DNA from: Eurosta solidaginis
Taxonomy: Eukaryota > Arthropoda > Insecta > Diptera > Tephritidae
Length of the DNA stretch: 64,000 nucleotides
Reading direction: 5' to 3'
Assembly (NCBI RefSeq): GCF_040869045.1
Contig: NC_090319.1
Span: forward strand, 268,848,897-268,912,896
The notes under the pieces are model-generated. The model saw only the letters and a list, made by a program, of their open reading frames with translations. It did not search any database and was not told the origin of the DNA. This document shows positions 31,970 to 42,410 of this stretch, piece after piece. Position numbers and translations under genes: made by a program. Positions within the stretch are counted from its first letter, which is position 1. The number at the start of each line of letters is the position of its first letter.

Positions 31970-32450
31970 TTGACAACATACAACTAATTATCCGATTAAT
32001 TTTTTATAACAAAACGATAACCTTTTGATAATAAATCGATAATTTCTCCATAACAAATCAATAATTTTTATTTAACTAATCGTTAAATTTTTCAAAACAT
32101 ATCGGTTCATTTTTTCTATATATACGATTACTATTTGATAACAAACAGCTTACGTTTTGTTTAAATGTTGATTGTTTTTCGATATAAAGTCGATATATTA
32201 TTGATAACTTTTTGATAAAAAATGAATAAAATTTGGTAACGAATCGGTAACTTTTCGGTAGCGAATCTCAAACTTTTTGATTACATTTTTCTTTAAAAAA
32301 TCGATAACTTTTTGATAACAATCCAATATCGCATAGTTGTATGTGATGTCGATAATACATCGGTAGCCTTTGTTATCGATAGAAAATTGGTAACACTTCG
32401 ATAATAAATCTATAGCTAATCTATACATCGTCGATAACACATCGAAACAA
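31970..32450 (-). repeat. TATCGAT-rich array, reverse orientation
   Basis: CGATAACTTTTTGATAA and AATCGATAA words recur throughout, the complement of the pattern in 471-1210. No E head adjoins this copy. The minus-strand open frame 32198-32653 runs through it and is not credible as a gene. Confidence 0.65.
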
Positions 32451-32854
32451 AGATTTCCTCTCTTTTCCTTGCCTTTCATTTCCTTGATTTGCTGCCTTAT
32501 TTCACTCATTATAACTACGATTACAGTCTTGAAACTTGTACAAATACAGTATAAATAACAGTGCGACATGACCTGCAACTGTCGCAAGGTGGCGCAAGGG
32601 TTGTAATATTTAAGTAACTTCTCGGTGAGCTTGGGAATTGCTACTATAAACATCGCGGAAATTATTCTATTAAATTTACTTACGCCAAATAATTTTTTTA
32701 GATATTTGAAGATCTTTGTTAAAAATATTTAAATCTTTCGATCGATTTGTAAGTAACTTCTTATTGAGCTAGCATCTCGAATCCCAGTACTTAGATCCGG
32801 GTTTTGTGACAATACAACAAAAGGATAAAAAATCAGCTAGGCGGCGCGTTTTAA
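32451..32854. other. Spacer
   Basis: No gene or repeat recognised. Confidence 0.35.
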
Positions 32855-33755
32855 TCAGACCAATTCTAAATATTCTCGCGGAATTTTGTTCTCGCGGATT
32901 TTTTTATTCCCGCGGAAAAATTCCTCCAATTCTTTTCTCCTAGGGAGAAGAATAATAGGGGAATAGGAATTTCGAATTTTCGAAGTCAGCTGTTTTGTCA
33001 ATTGAAATTTCGTTGCGCATTTCTTATTTTGTTTAAAAAATTGTAGTTTAATTATTGTTGCGAATTTGTTTGAAATTAAGAAAAAGGTATAAACAATGCA
33101 CATTATTGCATTTCATGTGGTATTCACTGAAATGAGTAATGAATTTGTGCCACAGCAACATCAACAGAGGAGCATAAGAAGAAGACCGGCGGGACAACAC
33201 AAATCCGCCGGAGTTGCCTGCATTCATTCTGCAAAGCAATTTTCTGGCGGCCAAGTCGAGTTAAGTTCGCCTTTCGCCATATGCCAAAATCTATTTAAGC
33301 CTTCTTAAAAAATCCTTGCGCAATTTCTGGACGGCTGCATCAAATAAGCGAAGAGCTCTTCCGTTGCTTATGATATACTTTTCGACTTAAAATAAAGAAT
33401 ATTGTGGTTGTTGTTGTTGTTGTAATAACAGTGAGAATATTGTGGTAGAATGTAAATACATATTTTAGCACACATTTGTACAAATAAGTGTTCTTTCTTA
33501 AAAGAACGAATTTCCTTTAACTATTTTGATGCATTCCCTTTAACTAGTGAAAAAACTCCTATGAAATGGCAGAGAAATCTCCCTCTCCCTCACATTCATA
33601 ATACCTACTTTTCTCCCATAACCGGTTTCCGCTTTTTCGAACATTGTTCAGAATAGGAGGAAAGAGAGAAGTGAAAAAAGGAATTTTTATTTAGAATACG
33701 AGGAATGGGAGAAGGGAAAAAACTCGCAAGGAATTTTCGTTTAGAATTTGGCTGA
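32855..33755. mobile_element. Possible non-autonomous TIR element (about 900 bp)
   Basis: The left end TCAGACCAATTCTAAATATT and the reverse complement of the right end TCAGCCAAATTCTAAACGAA are imperfect inverted repeats, and CTCGCGGAATTTT-like words follow inside both ends. A 70-codon frame at 33096-33308 inside has no recognised domain. Target duplication is unclear. Confidence 0.35.
33403..33423 (+). repeat. TTG microsatellite
   Basis: About five to six TTG units (GGTTGTTGTTGTTGTTGTAA). Confidence 0.8.
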
Positions 33756-33775
33756 ATATAATATTATGGAAAAAC

Positions 33776-33958
33776 TAGTAAGAATGGGTCTGTATACTTT
33801 TCATGATTAGAGCTCAGCGATAATATTATCCCATTCGTATCCGACTAATCACATGTATAAATATGTAATATATGAAGAACAGCGGCATTTTTATCAAATA
33901 AATAACAGATCAGCAGTCCTCACACAAAGTTTTACGTTTGTTGTTGTCTGCATGATAT
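33776..33958 (+). repeat. Element B, 5' fragment
   Basis: Shares AATATTATCCCATTCGTA, TCCTCACACAAAGTTTTACG and GTCTGCATGA with the B copy at 50865-53446. Its continuation may be the 3' fragment at 36204-36657, with about 2.2 kb of other sequence between. Confidence 0.6.
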
Positions 33959-34397
33959 ACACACTAAAACTTTTGTATGAAATTAAGATCAAAATGGGGG
34001 TAAATTCCTGTTGAAATAATTTTTTGGTGTAAAAATGCCCATTTCTTGTACGTATTCATATTGAAAATAAAAAAAATGGATTATATTACTATAAAAGAAC
34101 GTGTAATATTTTGATTTACACTCGTAAAGTACGTAGTTTTACGCAAGAAGAGTGCTTTGTAATTTCACACAACAATGTGTAAATTTCGGTCAGGTAACTG
34201 TAAATTTTAATTTTCTGTGAAATCGTCGCGTTAGTCGCCTCGTGATGGGAAAAAGTGAATAAGCTTTAAAATATAATTATAAATAGGTGAATAAGCTATA
34301 AAATATATTTGAAATGTTTGTGTGTGCAAAGCAGTTCTGCAAATTAAGGAGCTATCATTTGGATTTATATGCGCAAGGGAACTGAGTTCCAATTTGT
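33959..34397. other. Spacer, possible left arm of an inserted DNA transposon
   Basis: ACACACTAAA at 33959 resembles the inverted TTTAGAGTGT at 36193-36202, so 33959-36203 could be one element inserted in B. No coding features are seen here. Confidence 0.3.
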
Positions 34398-34770
34398 TTG
34401 AACGTTTGTTTCCAAAATGCAATAAAAAGTCTTCAAGATACATATGTACAACGTCTATGCAGTCTATTTTTCAAAAAATTTTTTATTATTAATTATTATC
34501 TGGACGAAGCAATTCATAAAAGATTAAAAAACTCTAGTGGCGAACCTGTAAATGGGCTGAGGATATGCTGGATGCGATTTGTAAAAAATGCACCCTATAA
34601 TAAGCTTTATAAAGAATCTATGGAAGTGGATAAAGAGTTCAAAATACTTGATTTATTACCTTGTCGGGGAAGACCAAGGAACTTCAACAAAATAGAATTA
34701 ACACCATTATACAAAAATATACGTCCCATTTCAACTCCTAAGTATATGGATATAATGGAGTTACTAAATT

Positions 34771-34778
34771 ATATACAA
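34771..34778 (+). other. 8-bp target duplication, left (ATATACAA)
   Basis: Pairs with ATATTCAA at 35197-35204, one mismatch. Confidence 0.7.
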
Positions 34779-35196
34779 TAACCTGGGTCGATTTTTATGG
34801 ACGAATGTTAATCGATATCGGGCCATCGATTTTTCGATATGATTTGGGCTCAGGAAAAAAAAGTTCCACTACGCATACCCAAAAAAATAATTTTCGAGAC
34901 TGCAAAAAAAATGACGGAAGGGTCAATTTTTCGACCAAAACACTCCCCAAAACCCAAAAAATATTTTTTTCTTCAGAGAACTGTTGTAAAAACATTGGCG
35001 ACAACAGTTTTTTGAAAAAAATATTTTTTGGGTTTTGGGGAGTGTTTTGGTCGAAAAATTTACCCTTTCGTCATTTTTTTTTTGCAGGCTCGAAAACTAT
35101 TTTTTTGGGTATGCGTTGTGGAACTTTTTTTTCCTGAGCTCAAATCCTATCGAAAAATCAATGGCGCGATATCGGTTAATAAATCGACCCAGTCTA
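34779..35196. mobile_element. Foldback MITE (418 bp)
   Basis: The two halves are reverse complements over roughly 190 bp each: TAACCTGGGTCGATTTTTATG on the left against TAGACTGGGTCGATTTATTAA from the right, and the central arms meet at CCCAAAACCC / GGGTTTTGGG. An 8-bp duplication points to a hAT- or P-like mobiliser (inference). Transcripts would form a long hairpin. Confidence 0.85.
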
Positions 35197-35261
35197 ATAT
35201 TCAACTTATGCACCATGAATATTTTAACAACCTCACACATAATCTAAATGAGGAGAAATAA

Positions 35262-35848
35262 TATGGCTAAATCTTCAACATTATCCTAAATAAATAAATG
35301 AATGTTAATTAAATTTTTTGATAAATGAATTAATATTTATTTTTAAAAATAGTTTTTTAATTTAATTCTAATTAACGCTATATTAACGCCATACGGATTT
35401 GGAATCGATTACCCCCCTATTTACAATTGGTCAGCAATGCAGCGCAATTTAAAAAGTTAATATATGAGTATTTTCAATAATAATATTATATTTTTAACTC
35501 TTAAAATCTTAAACTTTTGATTCCATATTGTTTGATTTTATATTGTTAACTAATATTAATTTAAGTTTGTATGTTAGTTTTAGTTTTTGATATAATCATT
35601 TTTAATATGACTATAATATTATTCAGTGCTTTTATATAAGACGAAATCTTTGTACTGAATTATAAACAAATAAATGAAATGAAATGAAATTACATAAATA
35701 AAAATCTGTATCTAACTTGAAAACTTCCCTATTTATTTTAAAGCTATTACATTCATCTACGTCAAAGATAAAATATCTACAATTTATATTATTTAATTTC
35801 TTAAAAATAAGTGGGCTTATTCCTTTTCACAAACAAAATAGTAATTTT
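35262..35848. other. AT-rich spacer
   Basis: Very AT-rich, with AATGAAATGAAATGAAAT near 35678. No gene seen. Confidence 0.4.
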
Positions 35849-36069
35849 ATTAATTTTGAAAGTGGTTTAAGTCCATTTTAGGTTCTGAAACAGATTATTT
35901 TGATAGTAAAATTTATAAAACATATTACGTTATATATTCTAACATGTTTAAGGTCAAAAAGCCATAAAAAAAATACTACTTAACAATATTTTTGAAACAA
36001 ATCAAACACAAACCCTTAAATATCTCAATATAAGAAAAAAATGGACTTAAACCACTTTCAAAATAAATG
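35849..36069. mobile_element. MITE, about 220 bp
   Basis: GAAAGTGGTTTAAGTCCATT at 35859 is repeated in reverse complement at 36041-36060, with about 30-bp inverted ends and an AT-rich interior. A target duplication is not resolved because of the AT-rich flanks. Confidence 0.7.
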
Positions 36070-36203
36070 ACTCATATAAGCAACGGGAGAGTACCATTTT
36101 AGGCATACAGTGTCTAAAGTACTACACGTTTTTTCCATAAAATTCAACACGAAATTTGCCTACCATTATGGTAGTAAATTTACGATTTTCACTTTAGAGT
36201 GTA

Positions 36204-36657
36204 GCTATGGCCATGAATCTCTTGGCTAAACAATAGGTTGTATGGGATATGTGCTATATATACGACCGATCTCTACGATTTTTTCATTCTATAATATATG
36301 CCTTATACAAACGTAATGATTTGGTGGCATTTGAAGCATATATCAAAAAAAGTGTAATCTATACAATAAAATGAGAACTATTTTTCTGTAAGGGGGATAT
36401 GTGCCGTAGTTGCCTGATATAAACGGTTCCGACAAATGTCTTACCGGACAACTGAATATACCCGCTCACCAGATTTCATCAAAATATCTCAAAAATGGAG
36501 GGACTAGTTTGCGTTCAAACACAGAGATGGACATAGATTTTCAGACTGATCAATTCAGTATACTTATTTGGGGGTCTATCTCTTCTCCTTTAAGGACTTA
36601 CAATTTTCATATTCGCAACAAATTTAATATACCACTTCATTTTCGTAAAAGGTATTA
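36204..36657 (+). repeat. Element B, 3' fragment
   Basis: Matches 52970-53440: the TGCTATATATACGACCGATC region, ATACCCGCTCACCAGATTT, the ATATCTCAAAAATGGAGGG phrase and the final TTCGTAAAAGGTATTAAAA. Confidence 0.6.
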
Positions 36658-37209
36658 AAATTCTACTAGCTCGGGAAGCTATCTATATAGATATTAAGAG
36701 ATCGTTGGAAAACCCCTCCAGATCATCTGGAGTTTTGCGATTGGTTTTATATTGTCTTCTAATTGAGCAAGAAACTTGAATGTTTACTCTTAGATCATGT
36801 CAAAGTGACAATGCAGCAACAGGAGACACAATTCCTCTAGGTGACATACGGGTCGAGATAATTGAAAAATGTATGCAGGGATCCAGATATTTTGAATCTT
36901 GCGATTAATTTTTAAATAAGTTCTCGTTGACCGCCAAACGTGAACACTTTTACATAGATAAAGGAACCGTAAAAATTTCACAAAAGAAGAAAGATTTTCT
37001 GCTACATGGCGAACAGATCTAGATATTTCAGACAATTTTACGAGTTGGATGGAGTCCCATTGAGCTGCAAACCTAATACCTCACACTTAGTTGAGGAACC
37101 CTATAGTAATGCATTAAAAAAGGGGAAAATTCCGATAGGTCGCCCCTGAGGCGAGATATTTAAAAAATTTCGTACCAAACGGCGAAATTTTTCTATTAAA
37201 TTTCAAGAA
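36658..37209. other. Spacer
   Basis: No gene or repeat recognised; 36790-37035 (minus) is open but featureless. Confidence 0.35.
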
Positions 37210-38050
37210 ACTACTAATTGACCAACAAACTTAAAACCTTATACATAGTTAGCGGATCTATCAGAAAATTATACCGAATACACTTCCGAACTTATCCCGA
37301 AAATAATTTCCAAATTATCACGGCTACCGTGGTGTGATGGTAGCGTGCTCCGCCTACCACACCGTATGCCCTGGGTTCGCACCCCGGGCAAAGCAACATC
37401 AAAATTTTAGAAATAAGGTTTTTAAATTAGAAGAAAATTTTTCTAAGCGGGGTCGCCCCTCGGCAGTGTTTGGCAAGCGCTCCGGGTGTATTTCTGCCAT
37501 GAAAAGCTCTCAGTGAAAACTCATCTGCCTTGCAGATGCCGTTCGGAGTCGGCATAAAACATGTAGGTCCCGTCCGGCCAATTTGTAGGGAAAATTAAGA
37601 GGAGCACGACCCAAATTGGAAGAGAAGCTCGGCCTTAGATCTCTTCGGAGGTTATCGCGCCTTACATTTATTTATTTATTTTATTTAAAATAGACCACGA
37701 AAACAATACCTAAATAATCTCGAAGTAGTTTCGTAAATATCACGTAAACTCTTCCAAATTGGTCGGTAAAATCCGTACATGGTTTCGAAATGATTCCAAA
37801 AACAATTTCAAAACTATCCTGTAATATACCTAGTTAAAGCCGAAAATAATGCCCCATTATTACCGCAATAGTCCCGAAAACAGTTCCGAATTTATCAGGT
37901 ATATTCTCAAAATGGTTCAGAAATGATTCCAAAAGTCAATCCCAAAATTATCTCAATTGATCCCTAAACGATCGAGAAAACAATTTGGAATTGAGGAAAA
38001 CGGCCCAAAAACAATCCCTTATTCCAACGGAAAAATTCCAAGGTGCACGT
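37210..38050. repeat. Degenerate CCGAAAA-type repeat interrupted by a SINE
   Basis: Phrases such as TCCCGAAAATAATTTCCAAA and CCGAAAACAGTTCCGAA recur irregularly on both sides of the SINE at 37321-37675. Strongly decayed tandem repeat. Confidence 0.4.
37321..37675 (+). mobile_element. tRNA-derived SINE, copy 1
   Basis: The 5' part resembles a tRNA gene with A-box-like GGTGTGATGG (37331-37340) and B-box-like GGTTCGCACC (near 37374). The body contains the hairpin CATCTGCCTTGCAGATG, and the 3' end is GGTTATCGCGCCTTACA plus a TTTA-rich tail. About 355 bp. No clear target duplication here. Confidence 0.85.
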
Positions 38051-38148
38051 TTTGAAAGTTCATGTTTAAAAGTTAACTAGAGCTCGCCCAGGTGTTAAGA
38101 TTAAACCACAACAGAGGCTATTTTAGCAGATAATAAATAATTTAGGGT

Positions 38149-38174
38149 TTTTTTTTTTTTTTTTTTTTTTTTTT
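38149..38174 (+). repeat. Poly-T run
   Basis: About 26 T residues just before a TATCGAT array. Confidence 0.8.
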
Positions 38175-38179
38175 GTATG

Positions 38180-38720
38180 TTACAACCTACACTGACAATT
38201 TGTAGGTTTATTATCGGCTTTTTTATCTACAGTGGATTGTCGTCGAGCTAAGGGTTTGCTACCGCCGAGCCATCGGCTTGTTATTGGTTTCTCATCGGCT
38301 TGTTATCGACGTGTTACAGCTGTGCCATCGTTTCTATATTGAAGTTTTATTGGTATCTGTTTTATAAAAAACCGATGACTCTTCGATCGTCGATGGCAAA
38401 TCGATAAAAAGCCATAAAAAGGATACAAATCACTAATTTTTCCATAGAAAATCGATAACTTTTCGATAACAATTAGATAACGCGCTAATAAAAGGTTAGT
38501 AACACTCTGATAACATATTTATAATTTGTCGATAATAATCGATACTGTTATGATAAACAACCAAAAACTTCTCGATACTAAATATATCAATAAACTTTTG
38601 ATAAAAAATCGATTAAAACTTTGATAACAAATCACAAATTCGCATATACCCCATCGATAACACACCAAACACGAACTGATGGCTCTTCGATCACAAACTG
38701 ATGACAACATGTCAGCCTCG
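38180..38720 (-). repeat. TATCGAT-rich array, reverse orientation
   Basis: AAATCGATAACTTTTCGATA, CCATCGATAACAC and similar words, the complement of the 471-1210 type, and also ATCGGCTTGTTAT words. It precedes an E head at 38917 with about 200 bp between. Confidence 0.65.
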
Positions 38721-38916
38721 GCTTCGGTTTTGATTGCAAATCACTTTTTTGTGGCACTTAAAACATATTCTCCTGTTAAATGTTTTACTTCTGGTTTTAG
38801 TAAAAATACTTTTAGGGATCGACTTAAACAATTTCGAAATTTTAAACAAATTTAATAGTTATTTTATATATAATATGTTATCATATATGAATATTTTAAA
38901 ATGATTTATAATATTG

Positions 38917-39060
38917 ATGTTGTTGTTGTAGCGATAAAGACACTCCCCAAAGGTTTTGGGGAGTGTGACCGATGTTGATTATGCTTTGCCTGGTATAAAT
39001 CCTGTACAAGCACCATTAAACTTTCAGGGCCTTGAATCTTCAGGGCCATACACCATTTGA
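38917..39060 (+). repeat. Repeat E, head fragment
   Basis: TGTTGTTGTTGTAGCGATAA, then the perfect hairpin CACTCCCC...GGGGAGTG (38941-38965), then GATGTTGATTATGCTTTGCC. Truncated after about 140 bp. Confidence 0.75.
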
Positions 39061-39421
39061 TTACTCGAGATTTCTCAGTGAATCGATTATATATTTCGAG
39101 ATTATGTAAGTCAATTTGATGTTACGTTTACAGTTTGTAATTTGTTTTATACATTTTTTTTCTAATTTCAAGAGCTAACATTGTAACGGTTTTTTAGTTT
39201 TTCGTGGCAATAACCGACACTTTTTGAGGGACTCGCATTCGTTTTCATTGTCGATGAGGTGAGCAGACATTTAATTCCATTGCTAATATGCATGGTTTGA
39301 TTAGAATAACTCGTTAGCGGCAGCTGTAAACATTTACCACCGGAAGTAGCTAGCAGATAATAGCTCGGTGAGTTAAGTATTTTCCAAAGCACTTAAGTAT
39401 TATCACAAAGCCACCGTATGA
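39061..39421. other. Spacer upstream of the small ORF
   Basis: AT-rich; contains TTGTCGATGAGGTGAGCAG and no obvious promoter. An in-frame TGA precedes the ATG at 39422. Confidence 0.35.
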
Positions 39422-39586
39422 ATGTCTTTAACAGATTTATTTGCAAGCGAACGTGCGTGTCGTAATGGTGCAGCTGGCGGAAGCTTTGGTTCAAGTGCTG
39501 GTGGATTGAAAGAAAGTGGCAAATTGCGCAAAATGGTCTTAGCGTTGGAACAACAAAGTGGTGGCGAGTTTCGTGACGTGGCTTAA
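39422..39586 (+). CDS. Small ORF, 54 codons, possible host exon or small protein
   Basis: ATG to TAA, 54 codons. The product starts MSLTDLFASERACRNGAAGG, is Gly/Ser-rich in the middle, and ends with a short basic-amphipathic stretch (KLRKMVLALEQQSGGEF). Base composition is much less AT-rich than the surroundings (GCG, GGC, GTG codons), as expected of coding sequence. I do not recognise the protein. It could be a first exon using a donor within or after the frame, or a retained coding remnant. No TE signature adjoins it directly. Confidence 0.35.
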   Translation: MSLTDLFASERACRNGAAGGSFGSSAGGLKESGKLRKMVLALEQQSGGEFRDVA

Positions 39587-40243
39587 ACTTTTTATATCCA
39601 GCATAACAGCAAGCAGAGTATAAAGTAGTGCATGGATATTAGTATCAACAACATATTTCATAAAAATCAGAGCTGGGCAAAACATGATACCAAATCATGC
39701 CAATTTTAAGTTTTTTTTTTTGTTTATACACAATTCGTAGACTTTCGTTTGTTGCTGTTCCTAATCTAAAATAATCACATGCTGACATTCTATGTCTACT
39801 TAGTGTTGCATGTTTACATGTACATATATACGCGAGTATTCTAATTTTTAGATTTTTTTTCCGACCATCGACATCATCACTAATAACTATTAGATGCAAA
39901 ACTGTTATGCCTACTTTAATGATCTTGTCTGGGTCGTTCGAAACGGCTGCTGCATTCTAATTATTTGATGCTTCATCCATCAAAATGCCAGGAAATATTT
40001 ATGAATTTCATTCACTTTAATTGCGGATTAGCGCAAATATTATGCCATCGTAATTTCACTTAGATACTTTTCTTTAAGTGCACTTTACTGCATTAAAATT
40101 AAATTACTTGCCTTTCTCTAATAATAATATTTACAAGTATTTAACTAATAACAATTTGCTAGTGTAAATATTTGTATAGCAATATATATTTTTTATCATT
40201 TAATTTCATATGCAGACTTATTGCCTTTTAATTATGGTGAAAA
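39587..40243. other. AT-rich spacer
   Basis: No gene or repeat recognised. It ends at the SINE target duplication. Confidence 0.4.
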
Positions 40244-40258
40244 TAATCCGCAATGTTG
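40244..40258 (+). other. SINE target duplication, left
   Basis: TAATCCGCAATGTTG, repeated perfectly at 40622-40636. Confidence 0.9.
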
Positions 40259-40621
40259 GGCGGCCACCGTGGTGTGATGGTAGCGTGCTCCGCCTATCAC
40301 ACCGTATGTCCTGGGTTCAACTCCCGGGCAAAGCAACATCAAAATTTTAGAAATAAGGTTCTTCAATTAGAATAAAATTTTTCTAAGCGGGGTCGCCCCT
40401 CGGCAGTGTTTGGCAAGCGCTCCGGGTGTATTTCTGCCATGAAAAGCTCTCAGTGAAAACTCATCTGCCTTGCAGATGCCGTTCGGAGTCGGCATAAAAC
40501 ATGTAGGTCCCGTCCGGCCAATTTGTAGGGAAAATCAAGAGGAGCACGACGCAAATTGGAAGAGAAGCTCGGCCTTAGATCTCTTCGGAGGTTATCGCGC
40601 CTTACATTTATTTTTTTTTTT
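40259..40621 (+). mobile_element. tRNA-derived SINE, copy 2 (intact, 15-bp target duplication)
   Basis: About 363 bp. A-box-like GGTGTGATGG at 40271-40280 and a consensus-perfect B box GGTTCAACTCC at 40314-40324, so a pol III promoter could still function. The body is nearly identical to copy 1, and the 3' end is T-rich. The perfect 15-bp target duplication shows retroposition by a LINE-type machinery and relative youth. Confidence 0.92.
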
Positions 40622-40781
40622 TAATCCGCAATGTTGATGGTAGCCGCCGGAAATCCACGATTTTCATTATTTGATCTGTTCTTCAAAAACACAGGGCGTT
40701 AGTACAGTTCTGCACAATGGTGACATATGTTTTAGTGAGTTTTTGATGTAAATATTTTTGTTCACTATATAGGGGATTTGT

Positions 40782-42410
40782 TGTTGTTGTTGTATTAACG
40801 ATAAAGACGCTCCCGAAAGGCTTTGGGGAGTGTTATCGATGTTGACGGTCCTTTGCCGCATATAGATTCGGTACGTTACGTAACAAAGCACCATTAAGGT
40901 ACTAGCCAGACCATCTCGGGAACGATTTATATGACTACATTAAACCTTCTAGGCCATCCCTCCCTCCCCACCCAATAGTTTCTTGATGAGCTTGGGGTCG
41001 CCAGAGCCTCGGCTGTTAATGAAAGAGGATTCGACACTGGTAGATGAGGTTGACAATTGCGTTGGGGAAGCTATATATTGCGCTGGCAACCCCTTGAGAG
41101 GGTTGCGCTACACAACCCCTTGAATCACTGTATAGGGGAGTCCAGAAGGTAAGCGGAAGGTAAATTTAGATATAAGCGTAGTGTTTGGATGTATTATGTT
41201 ATATGGACTGTAGATAAAGGCGTAGTATGTGGTATTGACATGCTGTATGGGGAATACAGAATGTAAGAATAAGCCCAGTTATCGATGAGATACCGGTTTG
41301 TGTTCGACGCGATATGGACGTCTTATCCTCTACTTATGCACGAGTAATACGTTTTCTATAAATGTGTTATCAACCCCGCGATAACCGAGTTATAGATTTA
41401 TTATCGAAATGTTATTAATGTTTTATCGGTGTGTTATCGAATAGTTTTCGCTGTATTTTAAAAAAATTTCCTTATTATTATTGGAAAGTTATCGATATTA
41501 TTATTTCTCAAAAAGTGGCTATCGATTTTTTACCATTTTGTGGTCAGCTATCAATGAGCTACTCATTTTTTGCAAATTACCGAAAAGTCATACATTTGGT
41601 ATCGGAGTGTTATCTGTTTGTTATCGGTGTGTAATATAAATGCTGTCGATTTGGTTCTTAAAATTTATCGAAATTTTTTTCTTAAGATATTGACCTATCA
41701 TGGAAAAGTTATATATTATTAATCAAAAAGTTCCCGATATGTTATCAAAAAATTGTCGATTTAGTATCGAAAAGTCATATGAATAAATATACTGTTAAAG
41801 GAGTGGTACCTGCTTGTTGTCTGTGCGTTATAGAATTTTTATCGAACATTTGTCGATTTATTTGCAGAAAATGATCGATTTGCTATCGAAGTATTATCAT
41901 CGGTTTTTTAATGAAGCAGATACCGATTAAGTACTTGTCGATAACTAGCCGACTAAAAACAATAAGAATCCGATGACCCGGCGACAAACAAACCCATGAC
42001 TGAACGTAACTTTCGCTATCGATAGTAAGCCGATAGTAAAACCAGGTTTTCGAAATCCGTTATTACCTTTAATTTAAAAACATTAAACTTAAGATATCTT
42101 GGCCTAAAATCCAATTCTGTAACAATTATCGAGCCTCTTCCTCTGCTGCGTCGTATGGTATCCCATGTAGCACGCTGGCCCTTACGACAATGTAGTAAAA
42201 TCTATGGAGCTATGAGAAGCACCAAGGAAAGCATTTTGTTAAGATTTTACCTAAACGCAAGTCATATGCTTGCAGATCTCACAAAAGCCAGGATATTGTT
42301 TTATTAAGTGCCATTTTAGCTGAGCTGGGACCTGATTAAAACCAAGTACAACGTCCTTCTCCAGTAGAAGGTTGTTTATAGCATGCCGAGAATGCCAAAG
42401 CTAAATATGA
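40782..42410 (+). repeat. 1.6-kb composite dispersed repeat, copy 2
   Basis: Collinear with 1-1642: E head (imperfect hairpin at 40807-40832, ending near 41135), TATCGAT-rich part (about 41275-41960) and a tail with GCATGCCGAGAATGCCAAAG. Small deletions distinguish it, such as a shorter stretch near 41840-41920. Confidence 0.8.

Larger units (their letters stand above)
34398..35259 (+). pseudogene. Unrecognised ORF split by a MITE
   Basis: A 127-codon frame (34398-34781) stops on the first bases of an inserted foldback MITE (34779-35196). Beyond it, the same reading resumes from the target duplication as QLMHHEYFNNL and continues to a TAA near 35259. The uninterrupted reading gives a lysine-rich C-terminal segment with GRPRNFNKIEL, LYKNIRPIS and an LLNYI...HHEYF end. 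This looks like the conserved tail of an insect repeat-encoded protein, possibly a DNA-transposon product. I do not recognise the family. The start is uncertain; the conserved-looking part begins near 34500 (LDEAIHKRL). Confidence 0.5.

Noticed and set aside
37321..37395. Functional tRNA gene
   Set aside because: The tRNA-like part is the head of a dispersed SINE with a long unrelated body, repeated at least three times, and does not fold as a complete tRNA by inspection.
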